Of a DNA stretch of 64,000 nt, positions 44,432-53,843 are shown in pieces. Source of the DNA: Rhodopseudomonas infernalis. GTDB lineage: Bacteria; Pseudomonadota; Alphaproteobacteria; Rhizobiales; Xanthobacteraceae. The stretch's first letter is position 1. Each line of letters opens with the position of its first letter. The translations under genes and the position numbers were made by a program. The notes beneath the pieces were generated by a model, which was not told where the DNA came from, did not search any database, and worked only from the letters and a program-made list of their open reading frames with translations. The stretch lies in NCBI RefSeq assembly GCF_022271405.1, contig NZ_JAJNAL010000005.1:62001-126000 (forward strand), given 5' to 3'.

Positions 44432-45598
44432 TCAAGCCGGCATCGGACGCCGGAACAGCCGGCGCAGCGACGCATTGAGGGCATTGAGCGCGTCGACGAG
44501 TTGTGACGGCGGCTCGATCACGATGTTGAGGCGGATCAGCCAGACGCTGATCGCGATCGCTACGGCGAGCAGCAGATACTGAAGCCCTGCCACGTACGGC
44601 GTCTGGTTGGCGATTACAGACAGCGCGAATCCGGCAAGCCGGACCATGAACGCGCAAAGGACTGCGCCGACCATCGAGAAATTGCGGCTTTGCCTCGTGG
44701 TCCGGGCCAGACCGAGAAATGCGAAAGTCACGGCTGCAAAAAAGAATGGATAGATCGGTGCCAGCAAGCGGTCGTGCATCTCCGAGCGGAATTGCGTCGG
44801 CAACTGCTTGAGCAGCGGATCATTCGGGTCTGGCCATATCAGCTCCCACAGATAGTGCTCGCGAATCCCGTAGGCCACATCGCGCGTGCGCGAGAACTTC
44901 GACATGTCGAACGCGTAGCGGCTGAACGCAACCAGCGCAGGCTCCTGCTGGGTGCCCTGGAAACGTTCGAGATGGCCATCGTCGAGCACCAGGAACGAAC
45001 CGTCCTTATTCTTCACCACCGTTCCGTGGTCGGCAATGATGCTGATCCGATCGTTCGGATCGCGGCGGTCGTCGATGAACACGCCGACCAGCAGCCCGCC
45101 GGGCTGCCGCTCCCGCACCCGGATCGTCAGATTCTGCTCGAGCTGCGCGAACCTCCCGGGCTGCAGCACGTTGGCGAGCACGTCGGCGGTGATCTCGCTG
45201 TCCCAGCGGGCAATACGGCGCAACCCATCGGGGGCGATGTAGGCTCCGATCAGGATGACGATCGCCGACACCACCATGGTTGCGTAGACGAACGGGCGGA
45301 ACAGCCGCAGCGGCGACAGCCCGGCGGCGTTCATCACGATGATCTCGGAATCGGTGGCGAGGCGGTTCAGCGTGTGCGCGACCGCGATCATCAACGCCAC
45401 CGGGGCAATCACCAGAATCAGCACCGGGACAGCGAGGCCGGTCAGGCCCAGAAACGTCAGGATGGTCTGGCCCTGGCTGGTCATCAGGTCGATGCCGCGC
45501 AATGCCTGGGTAATCCAGATCACGCCGGTGAGGCTGGCCATCACCACCGCAAACGACGTGAGAGTCGTGCGGAAAATATAGCTATCGATGGAGCCCAT
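44432..45598 (-). CDS. lptF: LPS export ABC transporter permease LptF
   Basis: A 388-residue permease: MGSIDSYIFRTTLTSFAVVM start, LATDSEIIVMNAAGLSPLRLFRP coupling region, a periplasmic jellyroll (NLTIRVRERQPGGLLVGVFI, ISIIADHGTVVKNKDGSF), and C-terminal helices (LLAPIYPFFFAAVTFAFLG). Partner of LptG. The ATG at 45598 begins the family-typical N-terminus; a long open frame upstream to 46411 is antisense to pepA and is not coding. First gene of the lptF-lptG-lptD-surA-pdxA-rsmA string. Confidence 0.95.
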   Translation of the reverse strand: MGSIDSYIFRTTLTSFAVVMASLTGVIWITQALRGIDLMTSQGQTILTFLGLTGLAVPVLILVIAPVALMIAVAHTLNRLATDSEIIVMNAAGLSPLRLFRPFVYATMVVSAIVILIGAYIAPDGLRRIARWDSEITADVLANVLQPGRFAQLEQNLTIRVRERQPGGLLVGVFIDDRRDPNDRISIIADHGTVVKNKDGSFLVLDDGHLERFQGTQQEPALVAFSRYAFDMSKFSRTRDVAYGIREHYLWELIWPDPNDPLLKQLPTQFRSEMHDRLLAPIYPFFFAAVTFAFLGLARTTRQSRNFSMVGAVLCAFMVRLAGFALSVIANQTPYVAGLQYLLLAVAIAISVWLIRLNIVIEPPSQLVDALNALNASLRRLFRRPMPA

Positions 45599-46016
45599 CG
45601 GCCGGCGAAATCCCCGTGTGCCCTTGGTTCGGCGCCAAGGACCCGAACGGATCCTCCCCATGGCAGCCGACCTGTCGGGCCGTCCCACCGTCGCATTACC
45701 ATCTATCTGATCTGTCAACAAAATGGCTGGCGAGCGGCGGCTTCTGGACATGGTTAATCTTGCGCAACTGTACCCCGGCGGCCACGTTTTGGCGTACCGA
45801 AGCGGTATTTTATGGCTGGGGCGGCTCGAAGCGTCTTGTCCAGCGGCCTGCGTGAACGCGCCACCTGGACCCCGAATCGGATCATCAAACTGGTGCGGAT
45901 ACGACGGCGTGATGCAGATGTCGGCTTGACTTGACGGCGCTGGGCTCCAAAACAGCGGGCTAGCGTCTGTTTCTGCCGGCTCCCGGCAACCCGCCCGCCC
46001 ACTTGGAGGAATGCCC
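45599..46016. promoter_or_regulatory. Divergent intergenic region between lptF and pepA
   Basis: About 420 bp with no convincing gene on either strand. It must contain promoters for the lpt operon and for pepA. A TTGACTTGACG stretch lies about 90 bp upstream of pepA, but no good -10 partner is evident. lptF and pepA are divergent neighbours in E. coli too. Confidence 0.5.
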
Positions 46017-47519
46017 ATGTCCGACGCCGTCAAGGTCGGCTTCGTCCCGTTTTCGGCTGCCGCCCGCGGCACGCTCGTCGTGTTCTGTGACGAGGCGTTG
46101 AAGTTCGGATCGGTTGCCAGCAAGGCACTCGGCGATGCCGCCGGCACGATCAAGCGAGCCGCTGCCGCAACCCGGTTCAAGGGCAAGTCGGGCTCGGCTC
46201 TGGATCTGCTGGCGCCCGAAGGCCTCAAGGTCGGACGGCTGATCGTGGTCGGCGCAGGCAAGGCGACGGATCTCAAGGAGTTCGACGTGCTCAAGCTGGG
46301 CGGCGCCGTCGCCGGCAAGATCGGCGCGGCCGACACCGCCGTGACGGTGATCGCCGAACTGCCGGGCGGCGCGATGAACGCCGACCAGGCGGCTTCGATC
46401 GCCTCGGGCATCCTGTTGCGCGCCTATAAATTCGACCGCTACAAGACCAAGAAGAAGGACGACGATCAGGGGCCGGTGAATATCGGCCTGTCGCTTGCTG
46501 TGGCGGACGTCGCCGCGACCAAGAAGGCGTACGCATCCGCCGGCGCCGTCGTCGACGGCGTCGTGCTCGCCCGCGAGCTCGTCAACGAGCCGCCGAACGT
46601 GCTGTATCCGGATGAGTTCGCCAAGCGCGCGGCGCAGCTCAAGAAACTCGGCGTCGAAGTGCAGATCCTCGACGTGCCGGCGATGACCCGGTTGAAGATG
46701 GGCGCGCTGCTCGGCGTGTCGCAGGGGTCGGCGCATGACGGTCGTACCGTGATCATGCGCTGGAACGGCGGCAAGAAGGGCGAGCAGCCGATCGCCTTCG
46801 TGGGCAAGGGCGTCTGCTTCGACACCGGCGGCATTTCGATCAAGCCGTCGGCCAGCATGGAAGACATGAAGGGCGACATGGGCGGCGCGGCTTGCGTCGT
46901 CGGCCTGATGCACGCGCTGGCGGCGCGCAAGGCCAAGGTCAATGTCGTCGGCGCGATCGGCCTGGTCGAAAACATGCCGGACGGCAACGCGCAGCGGCCG
47001 GGCGATATCGTCACCTCGATGTCGGGGCAGACCATCGAGATCATCAACACCGACGCCGAAGGCCGCCTCGTGCTTGCCGACGTGCTTTGGTACGTCGCGC
47101 AGAAGCATAAGCCGAAATTCATGGTCGACCTCGCCACGCTGACCGGCGCCATCATGGTGGCGCTCGGCACCGATCACGCCGGGCTGTTCTCCAACAACGA
47201 CGAACTGGCGCAGCGGCTGACCGATGTCGGCCTGTCGACCGGCGAGAAGGTCTGGCGCATGCCGCTCGGGCCGGAATACGACAAGCAGATCGATTCCCAG
47301 TTCGCCGACATGAAGAACACCGGTTCGCGGAACGGCGGCTCGATCACCGCGGCGCAGTTCCTCCAGCGCTTCGTCGACGGCACGCCGTGGGCGCATCTCG
47401 ACATCGCCGGCACCGCGATGGGCGCGCCGAAGACCGACATCAACCGCAGCTGGGGTTCGGGCTACGGCGTGCGGCTGCTCAACGCGCTCGTGGCGGAGTA
47501 CTACGAAGCCAAGAAGTAG
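46017..47519 (+). CDS. pepA: Leucyl aminopeptidase (PepA)
   Basis: Cytosolic dimetal M17 aminopeptidase, about 500 residues. Metal-binding and active-site segments: [27 protein letters not shown] and the signature [14 protein letters not shown]; the C-terminus has [19 protein letters not shown] [18 protein letters not shown] and the THLDIAGT-like [17 protein letters not shown] 46017 rather than 46011 fits the GGAGG at 46005-46009. holC follows by 11 bases, as in many proteobacteria. Confidence 0.97.
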   Translation: MSDAVKVGFVPFSAAARGTLVVFCDEALKFGSVASKALGDAAGTIKRAAAATRFKGKSGSALDLLAPEGLKVGRLIVVGAGKATDLKEFDVLKLGGAVAGKIGAADTAVTVIAELPGGAMNADQAASIASGILLRAYKFDRYKTKKKDDDQGPVNIGLSLAVADVAATKKAYASAGAVVDGVVLARELVNEPPNVLYPDEFAKRAAQLKKLGVEVQILDVPAMTRLKMGALLGVSQGSAHDGRTVIMRWNGGKKGEQPIAFVGKGVCFDTGGISIKPSASMEDMKGDMGGAACVVGLMHALAARKAKVNVVGAIGLVENMPDGNAQRPGDIVTSMSGQTIEIINTDAEGRLVLADVLWYVAQKHKPKFMVDLATLTGAIMVALGTDHAGLFSNNDELAQRLTDVGLSTGEKVWRMPLGPEYDKQIDSQFADMKNTGSRNGGSITAAQFLQRFVDGTPWAHLDIAGTAMGAPKTDINRSWGSGYGVRLLNALVAEYYEAKK

Positions 47520-47530
47520 TTCGGTATGCG

Positions 47531-47983
47531 ATGACCGAAGTGCTCTTCTATCATTTGCAGGGGCGGACCATCGAGCAGGTGCTGCCGCCTCTGCTCGAGA
47601 AGTCGTTGGCGCGCGGCTGGCGCGTCGTCGTGCAGGCCGGGTCCGAAGAGCGCGCCGACGCGCTCGACGGCCACCTGTGGACCTATCGCGACGATTCGTT
47701 TCTGCCGCACGCCACCTGGCGCGTCGCCGACGCGGCGGAGCAGCCGGTCGTTCTGACCGCAGAAGACAGCAATCCGAACGCCGCGACGGTGCGGTTCCTG
47801 CTCGACAATGCCGCGCTGCCGGTCGACGCTGAGAACTACGAGCGCATGGTGTTGCTGTTCGACGGCGGTGACGATGACGCGGTGGCGATGGCGCGCGAGG
47901 CGTGGAAGCAATGCAAGGCGAGGGGCTTCGATGCGACTTACTGGCAGGCCGACGCCGAGGGCCGCTGGCAGCGGCGGCAATAG
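47531..47983 (+). CDS. holC: DNA polymerase III chi subunit
   Basis: A 150-residue HolC: MTEVLFYHLQGRTIEQVLPPLL, RGWRVVVQAGSEERADALDGHLWTY in parts, FLPHATW and NYERMVLLFDGGDDDAV. Chi links the clamp loader to single-stranded DNA-binding protein. The pepA-holC order is conserved. A short Trp/Arg/Gln end follows the domain. Confidence 0.95.
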   Translation: MTEVLFYHLQGRTIEQVLPPLLEKSLARGWRVVVQAGSEERADALDGHLWTYRDDSFLPHATWRVADAAEQPVVLTAEDSNPNAATVRFLLDNAALPVDAENYERMVLLFDGGDDDAVAMAREAWKQCKARGFDATYWQADAEGRWQRRQ

Positions 47984-48058
47984 CCGGCGGTCGCCATTAA
48001 CGATAGTCTGGCGGTTCGTGACCGAGCGCCGCGGCGGTCACGGTCGTGCCGTAAATCG

Positions 48059-48610
48059 ATGCTTGGACAGATGCTTATGCTGCGGGATGGGACACAATCG
48101 ATCGTGCTAGACAAGCTTTCCTGCCGACCAGTGCTGCTGACGCTGATGCTGGCTGCGCCGCTGCTCTCCGGTTGTTCGAACGCGTCGGACTACTTCTCGC
48201 GTGACGCCGAATGGTTCTCGCGACCGGGCCGCGTGTTCATCAAGAATATCTCGATCGAAACTCCGCCGCTGACGCCGGACAAGCCGGTGACGCCTGAGGA
48301 TATGATCAGCGGGGACGGCACATGTCCCGGCATGGTGCCACCCGGAACCGATCCGGCCGCGGCGGGCGATGCAGCGCCGCGCAGCGGTACGGTGGCGCTC
48401 GGTCACACCGAATGCGACGTCGCTCGCGGCCTGGGCGTGCCGGACAATGTCGGTCTGTCGACCAATCCACGCGGCGACCGTGTCGCGGTGCTGACCTATT
48501 CGAAGGGCCCGCGCGCCGGCATCTACACCTTCACCGCCGGCCGCCTGACCGACATCGAGCGTGCGCCGCAGCCCGCCGCGCAGCCCAAGCCGACGAGGCG
48601 CCGGCATTAA
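48059..48610 (+). CDS. Putative lipoprotein with BamE/SmpA-like C-terminal segment
   Basis: Up to 183 residues. A lipobox LLSGC follows the hydrophobic PVLLTLMLAAP. The C-terminal half (TVALGHTECDVARGLGVPDN, DRVAVLTYSKGPRAGIYTFTAGRLTDIERAP in parts) has the spacing of BamE/SmpA-type domains: a G-x-T-x-x-x-V helix, then a lG-x-P turn, then strand pairs ending in GRL..IE. The start is uncertain: ATG 48059, ATG 48077 or GTG 48104, the last giving a normal signal length. Function unknown; an outer-membrane role is inferred. Confidence 0.7.
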   Translation: MLGQMLMLRDGTQSIVLDKLSCRPVLLTLMLAAPLLSGCSNASDYFSRDAEWFSRPGRVFIKNISIETPPLTPDKPVTPEDMISGDGTCPGMVPPGTDPAAAGDAAPRSGTVALGHTECDVARGLGVPDNVGLSTNPRGDRVAVLTYSKGPRAGIYTFTAGRLTDIERAPQPAAQPKPTRRRH

Positions 48611-48733
48611 CGCGGGCGCGAGCACCCTTGGACCGAGCACATGCCGGAGCTTCGCGCTGTGGGGGCGCCGCGTAGACTTCCGAGGTGGTGAACCAAACCG
48701 CGTGCGATTAATTGATCGTTTGAGAGGTAGAGC

Positions 48734-48895
48734 ATGCTCGCCAGCAAGCGATCGACCCGATTACTTGGAATGGCCCAGGCCTTGAGCTGGCTGCGCTCTG
48801 GCGCGTCAGGCAAGACGCCGCAGGTTCGGCCGCCCAGCCGGCGCAAGGCGCGCCCCGGCGCCACCGCAGCACGCGCACGGGCCCGCCAGGCCTGA
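48734..48895 (+). CDS. Small basic hypothetical protein (53 residues)
   Basis: A short frame with a good ribosome-binding site (GAGAGG at 48722-48727, six bases before ATG). The sequence starts MLASKRSTRLLGMAQALSWL and becomes extremely Arg/Ala/Pro-rich (RRKARPGATAARARARQA). The stop is seven bases before the phosphoesterase start, suggesting translational coupling. No family recognised; it may be a leader peptide or a nucleic-acid-binding microprotein, or simply not expressed. Confidence 0.45.
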   Translation: MLASKRSTRLLGMAQALSWLRSGASGKTPQVRPPSRRKARPGATAARARARQA

Positions 48896-48902
48896 CATCC
48901 GG

Positions 48903-49364
48903 ATGACGGTGGTCGGCATCATCTCGGATACGCACGGTCTGCTGCGCCCCGAGGCGGTGCGACGACTGACGGGGGTCGACGCCATCATCCACGCCGGCGA
49001 CATCGGCGACCCCGCGATTATCGAGACCCTGCGCACGCTTGCCCCCGTGACGGCGATCCGCGGCAATATCGACCGCGGCGACTGGGCGCGCGCCTATCGG
49101 GAGACCGAACGGGTGGAGATCGCCGGCCGGACGCTCTTCGTGCTGCACGATTTCAAGACCCTCGCCATCGATCCGGAGTCGGACGGCGTCGACGTCGTCG
49201 TGTGCGGTCATTCGCATGCGCCAAGGATCGAGACCCAAGGCAGCGTGCTGATCCTCAACCCCGGCAGCGCGGGCCCGCGCCGTTTCAAGCTCCCGGTCAC
49301 CCTTGCGATGCTGGAACTCGCGGATGGGCAGATGCACGCGGAGATTCATGAGTTGTTGAGGTGA
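48903..49364 (+). CDS. YfcE/MJ0936-type metallophosphoesterase
   Basis: A compact 153-residue dimetal phosphodiesterase with all five blocks: ISDTHG, HAGDIGD, IRGNIDRGD, LHD and CGHSHAPRIE, then the NPGSAGPRR end. Members hydrolyse phosphodiester bonds in vitro; the physiological substrate is unknown. It closely follows the 53-residue ORF. Confidence 0.93.
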   Translation: MTVVGIISDTHGLLRPEAVRRLTGVDAIIHAGDIGDPAIIETLRTLAPVTAIRGNIDRGDWARAYRETERVEIAGRTLFVLHDFKTLAIDPESDGVDVVVCGHSHAPRIETQGSVLILNPGSAGPRRFKLPVTLAMLELADGQMHAEIHELLR

Positions 49365-49484
49365 AGCGACCGAACCCTGTGCCTGATGAACGAAAGCTTC
49401 GCGTGGGTTGCGGTCGGCCGAAGAGAATGGTCGGCTGATCGGCGATAGGCTCGAAGGCACGATCCCTCTGGTGCGCGGGCTGTT

Positions 49485-50228
49485 TTATTCAAGGATCGGC
49501 AACGGGCCCTTTGTTCCGATGAGGATCTGATTGCATTCGTCGCGGATTCCGTAGTCCATGTTTTCGAATGTCTGCATAACGAACCACAATCCGGACGCGC
49601 GCGAAAGCAACGCGGCGATGTCATATCCCCAGTCGATGGTGACCAGAGCTCCTTGTCCGTCTATCGGGTTGCCGTGATACTCCGGCGGCAGGATATGCTC
49701 GATCGAACCGTCCTCCGACCGACGAGCTCTCCTCCGGCTGAGGTTGAACCTTCTCACGACAGGAACCGACATGATTGTCGCTCCGCCGTCTCGCAGGGTT
49801 CTCGCAATTTCGGCGATCGCTTTGAAAGGATCCATGATGTGTTCGAAGACATCCTGTGTGACCACCAGATCGAAGGATTTGTCATCGAATGTTTGTCGTT
49901 CCAGATTTTGAACGATGTAGTTCTTACATGGCAACCTGGTATCAACGATCTCGCCAAGCGGGAGGTTGGGGTCGTACTGTGAAGCCGTATAATTTTTGCA
50001 TTCCGACACCAGTCGTCGGCTGACAATGTCCCAGCCGGGTGAACTCTCATGAACACGCAGGTCACGCCAGCCCGGACGGAAGCGATTCAATGCAAACCAC
50101 AGCGCCCTTTGCCGAGGCCCTGATTGGCAATCGCTACAGTGTAAGGATCGGTAAACGTCGGGCGTCTTCATCTGAAAGGTCACTTGCCTTTCGCAGATTG
50201 GGCAGAACCCCGGTGTCTGCGGCTGCAT
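49485..50228 (-). CDS. Class I SAM-dependent methyltransferase with N-terminal zinc ribbon
   Basis: 247 residues. The N-terminus carries two CxxC knuckles, CPICERQ and CSDCQSGPRQRALW, forming a probable zinc ribbon; then a Rossmann methyltransferase core with FDLVVTQDVFEHIMDPFKAI (the motif IV/post-motif region) and GGATIMSVPVV. Such zinc-ribbon methyltransferases often occur in polysaccharide or secondary-metabolite gene groups. Its base composition is clearly less GC-rich than neighbours (many A/T third positions), suggesting horizontal acquisition. GGGAG precedes the ATG at 50228. Substrate unknown. Confidence 0.88.
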   Translation of the reverse strand: MQPQTPGFCPICERQVTFQMKTPDVYRSLHCSDCQSGPRQRALWFALNRFRPGWRDLRVHESSPGWDIVSRRLVSECKNYTASQYDPNLPLGEIVDTRLPCKNYIVQNLERQTFDDKSFDLVVTQDVFEHIMDPFKAIAEIARTLRDGGATIMSVPVVRRFNLSRRRARRSEDGSIEHILPPEYHGNPIDGQGALVTIDWGYDIAALLSRASGLWFVMQTFENMDYGIRDECNQILIGTKGPLPILE

Positions 50229-50420
50229 GAATCTCCCTTTCGCGCCGATCGAAGATGTTGGCCGTTCAGATCTCGGCAGGCGAACATAAGCCGCTGTGAC
50301 TATAGTAAGTTCTTTCGACCAGTCCACCGCCGCAATATTCGCGGCGAGGCTTCCCGGCCTTGACCGCGTCCGCGTGAGCGCCAAAGAAGACTTGGCTGTT
50401 GTGAAGAATGCAGAGGGACG

Positions 50421-50765
50421 ATGCCGCATCTTGTGATTGACTATTCGGCCGATCATCTCGGCCGGGACCGTATCGCGGTTGTGATGGACGAACTCGCCGC
50501 GACCGCCGCGGCGACCGGGGTGATGAACGTGGCCGACATCAAGGTGCGCGCCCGCAGCTTCGACGACTATCTGGTCGCCGGGCGGCGCGACAGCTTCGTC
50601 CATCTCGCCGTCTACCTGCTGGCTGGCCGCACGCCGGAGCAGAAGGAGGAGCTCAGCATCGCGCTGCGCAGAACTCTGGTCGAACACTGCGCCGACATCA
50701 CCAGCATCAGCGTCGACATCCGCGACATGGACCCGATTGCCTACAAGAAGCGGCTGAAAGAGTAG
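50421..50765 (+). CDS. 5-carboxymethyl-2-hydroxymuconate isomerase-like tautomerase
   Basis: A 114-residue protein of the tautomerase superfamily: MPHLVIDYSAD start provides the catalytic N-terminal proline after Met removal, and YLLAGRTPEQKEELSIALRRTL in parts and ISVDIRDMDPIAYKKR match the CHMI (HpaF) family. HpaF acts in homoprotocatechuate catabolism, but no other pathway genes are adjacent, so the true substrate is open. Confidence 0.9.
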   Translation: MPHLVIDYSADHLGRDRIAVVMDELAATAAATGVMNVADIKVRARSFDDYLVAGRRDSFVHLAVYLLAGRTPEQKEELSIALRRTLVEHCADITSISVDIRDMDPIAYKKRLKE

Positions 50766-50839
50766 GCGAGCTGGGGCGACGGAGCGGGCCGACGCAGAAA
50801 GGTCGCGTGGGTCGGGCGCAGTGGGTGCCCGCGTGGAGC

Positions 50840-50871
50840 GATGGGTTTCGCTGCGCTCAACTCATCCTACG
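50840..50871. repeat. Half of a dispersed palindromic repeat (GATGGGTTTCGC...CATCCTACG type)
   Basis: The stretch GATGGGTTTCGCTGCGCTCA continuing to CATCCTACG is one arm of a common Bradyrhizobiaceae intergenic palindrome. The matching arm is degraded or replaced by a GC-rich stretch at 50801-50839. Confidence 0.5.
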
Positions 50872-50877
50872 TTTGGG

Positions 50878-51384
50878 TCACGCGGGGGCTGTCGCGAACG
50901 GCAGCCGTGCGTGCGGTCGCCATGGGCCGCCGAGATATTCCCACACCAGCAGTCCGGAGGCTTCGCCCCGGCGCGCGACGAAGCCGGCGCCGAGCGTGTC
51001 GTACAGCGCGCGCGCCAACTCCGGCGGCACCTTGTTCTGGATGGTGACGTGCGGCTGCCAGCTCTGCGCGTCCTGGCGCGTCAGCGTGCCGTCCAGCGCG
51101 GCGACGATGCGCGTGCGGAGCTGGGCGAGTTCGGGCGCCTCGGCGGCGACGGCGACGCCGCTGCCGAGGAAGCGGACCCGGTCGAATGTCAGCGCGAGCG
51201 GCTGCTGCGGCAACGCGATTGTCCGCAGCCGATCGACCTGCGCGGCGGTCAGCGTGTGAAACAGCGTCAGATGCGCCGGCAGCCAGTTTCGTTCCGCCGG
51301 GAAATGCCGGCGCCGCAAGGCGTCGAGCCAGCCGAAGCTGTCGGCGTCGAGTTCGGCGGTGAGGATGAACGTCGTTGGGTGCAT
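50878..51384 (-). CDS. 2'-5' RNA ligase family protein (2H phosphoesterase)
   Basis: 168 residues with the two H-x-T/S-x motifs of the 2H fold: HLTLFH near residue 38 and HVTIQN near residue 111. This cyclic-phosphodiesterase fold processes RNA or nucleotide 2',3' ends; the substrate is unknown. The gene ends close to the palindromic half element. Confidence 0.9.
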   Translation of the reverse strand: MHPTTFILTAELDADSFGWLDALRRRHFPAERNWLPAHLTLFHTLTAAQVDRLRTIALPQQPLALTFDRVRFLGSGVAVAAEAPELAQLRTRIVAALDGTLTRQDAQSWQPHVTIQNKVPPELARALYDTLGAGFVARRGEASGLLVWEYLGGPWRPHARLPFATAPA

Positions 51385-51430
51385 GGGAATTTGAAGGCGA
51401 TGAGTGCCGGTCGGCCCGCGTGGTGCCGGC

Positions 51431-52090
51431 TCAGTTCGGCAGCAGCGCCATCATCTCCCGCCAGTGATAGATCTGCGGGCTCGGCGCGTCGGTCCGCGCC
51501 GCCGCGACCATTGCCCGCGCGACGTCGCCGCCGTCGATGCCGCGAAAGCGATCGGCGGGGCCGGCCAGCAACGGGTTGAGCAGGCGCGCCAAGCCGATAT
51601 ACAGCTGCTCCAGCGGGCGATGCTCACCGCGCTCGCCCATCAGCATTGATGGGCGGAAGATGTGGGTCTGCGGAAAGCCCAGCGCGATGACGTCGCGTTC
51701 GGTCTCGCCCTTGGTGCGGAGATAGAACGACCGCGACGATGCGTCGGCGCCCACCGCAGTGACCAGGAACGCCGCATGCGCGCCGTTGCGCCGAGCGATG
51801 CGCGTCGCCTCGACCGGATAGTCGTGATCAATCCGGTAGTACGCCGCCTCGTCTGGCGTCTGCTTGCGGGTGGTGCCGAGTGCGACAAACACCTCGTCTG
51901 CCTCGAGCTGCGTGGCCAATGCCGGCAGAGTGCCGAGATCGCCGATCAGTACCGTCAGCTTGGGATCGCTCAGCGCCAGCGGCCGCCGTGTTACTGCGAT
52001 CACCCGCGTGTAGTCGGGGCTGCTGAGCAAGCCGCGCAGCAGCTGCGAGCCGATGAACCCGGTGGCGCCGAAGACGAGCGCGATTGTCAT
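51431..52090 (-). CDS. NAD(P)-binding atypical SDR (NmrA/HSCARG-like)
   Basis: 219 residues. The N-terminal Rossmann motif is VFGATGFIGSQLLRGLL; VTAVGADASSRSFYLRTKGETERDV resembles the oxidoreductase HTATIP2/TIP30-like branch of atypical SDRs that lack the standard YxxxK. Activity and substrate are unknown. ATG 52090 begins the conserved MTIALVFGATG. Confidence 0.88.
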   Translation of the reverse strand: MTIALVFGATGFIGSQLLRGLLSSPDYTRVIAVTRRPLALSDPKLTVLIGDLGTLPALATQLEADEVFVALGTTRKQTPDEAAYYRIDHDYPVEATRIARRNGAHAAFLVTAVGADASSRSFYLRTKGETERDVIALGFPQTHIFRPSMLMGERGEHRPLEQLYIGLARLLNPLLAGPADRFRGIDGGDVARAMVAAARTDAPSPQIYHWREMMALLPN

Positions 52091-52309
52091 GGCAAGGCGT
52101 CGCGGCATGCGGTCATGCCGGGTAGGATCGCATGCGGCACAGGAGAGCGCAACGCTGTCGGTGAGTTAAACGGCGTCACCGGCCGAGCCGCAGGCTCTAT
52201 CTGCTCTTTCCAACCATCGCCGATCGGCAGCATCTGGCGACGCACGAGATGGATTGTCGCTCGAGCTGCGATCGTTTTCGTGACGGGAGACGAGTAGTCG
52301 GTGCCGACG

Positions 52310-53797
52310 CTATCCTTTTGCGTCTCGGCAGGGAGAGGTGGCCATTTCCCTGACGATCTCCTCGGCGAGCTTGCCGAGCTTCCTGATCGCATTCCTGATT
52401 TCCGGCGTCAGCTTTGCGCCAACCGATAAGCGAAAGCAGTGGTCGAAGCGGTTGCTGACAGAAAAGATCGGCCCCGGCGCGATCGAGATCCCCAGCTTGA
52501 GAGCGCGTCGATAGAATTCCATCGCATCGAACGGAGGGGGAATTTCGATCCAAAACAAAAACCCGCCCTCCGGGTTCGTGGCCGTGCTTCCGATCGGGAA
52601 CGTGTCCTTGATCAATTTTCGGACCTGATCACGCTGCCTCAGAAACAAATCCGACAGCCGACTGCAATGTTTCGCGTATCGACGTCCATTCAAATACTCG
52701 ACCAGTGTGTACTGCGACAGGGTCGAGACGGCAGTCGGACGGCGCAACTGAATGTCCTTGACGACGTCGGCGTGTTTGCCGGGAACGCACCATCCGACCC
52801 GCAGGCCTGGTGACAGGATCTTGGAGAAGGAGCCGCAGTAGACCGTATTTCCGTAGAAGTCGAAGCTCGCCAGCGCCTTCACCGGCTTGTTGCGGAAATT
52901 GAGGTCGCTGTAGACGTCGTCTTCGATGACGGGGATTGAGCGCTGGTTCATGGCATCCGTGATCGCCCGCAGCGCGTAGGGCTCCATGCAGCAGCCGAAT
53001 GGATTTTCGAACGTCGGGTTCAGGACGACGGCCTGAACCTTGTTGTCGTCCGCGGCCCTGATCAGTTCATCGACATCGATGCCCGTCGTCGGGTGAGTGG
53101 CGATCTCGATCACGTGTAGACCCGCTTCCTGAATCTCCTGAAGAATGCCGAAGAAGGTCGGAGACTCGACAGCGACGGCATCGCCGGGTCTCGTCAGGGC
53201 CCGAAGCGCGATCGCCATTGCATCCGTTTCTCCCGCGGTAATCAGGACGTCCGTCTCGGAGACCAATAGTCCGCGGCGTTGCAGGAAGGCCGCCACGGCT
53301 CGGCGCAGTTCGGGCACGCCGTGAGGATCGGATGTTTTGTAGATCGACGGGCCATGAACCCTGACAGCCCGCTTCATCGCCTCAGTCAGTTCGGCAGTCG
53401 GCAGCAAGTTCTTGGCAACCTCCGCCGCGCCGAAGGCCAGCAGGTCCGATGTGCGGAACGCTTTGAACAGATCCTGGATGAGGTGGTGAACGTCGACGGG
53501 GTGCGGACCCTGCGACGACTCGGTCGGACGGGGAATGTCCAGCATGGCCGGCTCGAGGCTGCGCTTCTTGGACCCTGCGGGCCGTCTGACAAAAAATCCC
53601 GAGCGTTCGCGGGAATACGCAAGCCCGCGCGCTTCAAGCTCGACCAGCACCCGGACCGCCGTCGATTGCGACGCGCCCTCTGTCGCCATCAACTGGCGGA
53701 CCGACGGGAGCCGATCTCCGTGTCGGTAGATGTCCATCTCGACCGCCCCGATGAGGCGCTCGAGGATTTTCTCATACCGGTAGGATCGATGCTTCAC
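52310..53797 (-). CDS. MocR-type transcriptional regulator (GntR wHTH fused to aminotransferase fold)
   Basis: 495 residues. N-terminal winged helix (about 8-72): GDRLPSVRQLMATEGASQSTAVRVLVELEARG. After a linker, a fold-type I aminotransferase-like domain (110-490) with N260-P261, EDDVYSD (Asp293, Tyr296), the PLP lysine K326 in CGSFSKILSPG and a C-terminal FRLSVGA Arg. MocR regulators bind PLP and an amino acid or amine and control genes next door. It diverges from the BenE-oxidase-RidA-racemase-SHMT operon, so it is its probable regulator; direct repeats lie between them. Confidence 0.95.
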   Translation of the reverse strand: MKHRSYRYEKILERLIGAVEMDIYRHGDRLPSVRQLMATEGASQSTAVRVLVELEARGLAYSRERSGFFVRRPAGSKKRSLEPAMLDIPRPTESSQGPHPVDVHHLIQDLFKAFRTSDLLAFGAAEVAKNLLPTAELTEAMKRAVRVHGPSIYKTSDPHGVPELRRAVAAFLQRRGLLVSETDVLITAGETDAMAIALRALTRPGDAVAVESPTFFGILQEIQEAGLHVIEIATHPTTGIDVDELIRAADDNKVQAVVLNPTFENPFGCCMEPYALRAITDAMNQRSIPVIEDDVYSDLNFRNKPVKALASFDFYGNTVYCGSFSKILSPGLRVGWCVPGKHADVVKDIQLRRPTAVSTLSQYTLVEYLNGRRYAKHCSRLSDLFLRQRDQVRKLIKDTFPIGSTATNPEGGFLFWIEIPPPFDAMEFYRRALKLGISIAPGPIFSVSNRFDHCFRLSVGAKLTPEIRNAIRKLGKLAEEIVREMATSPCRDAKG

Positions 53798-53811
53798 GAC
53801 AAACCGATGTC

Positions 53812-53843
53812 ATCTGTGTTCGAATCTTAGATTGAATCTGTGT
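53812..53843. promoter_or_regulatory. Direct repeats and palindrome in the MocR/BenE divergent region, candidate operator
   Basis: ATCTGTGT occurs at 53812-53819 and again at 53836-53843, 24 bp apart (about 2.3 helical turns), and between them lies the inverted repeat AATCT-T-AGATT (53823-53833). MocR proteins such as GabR and PdxR bind spaced direct repeats in divergent promoters, so this fits the expected architecture. The surrounding 125 bp are AT-richer than the genes. Confidence 0.5.

Noticed and set aside
45960-47396. 478-codon minus-strand frame opposite pepA, and the lptF frame extending to 46411
   Set aside because: Shadows of pepA; lptF starts naturally at 45598.
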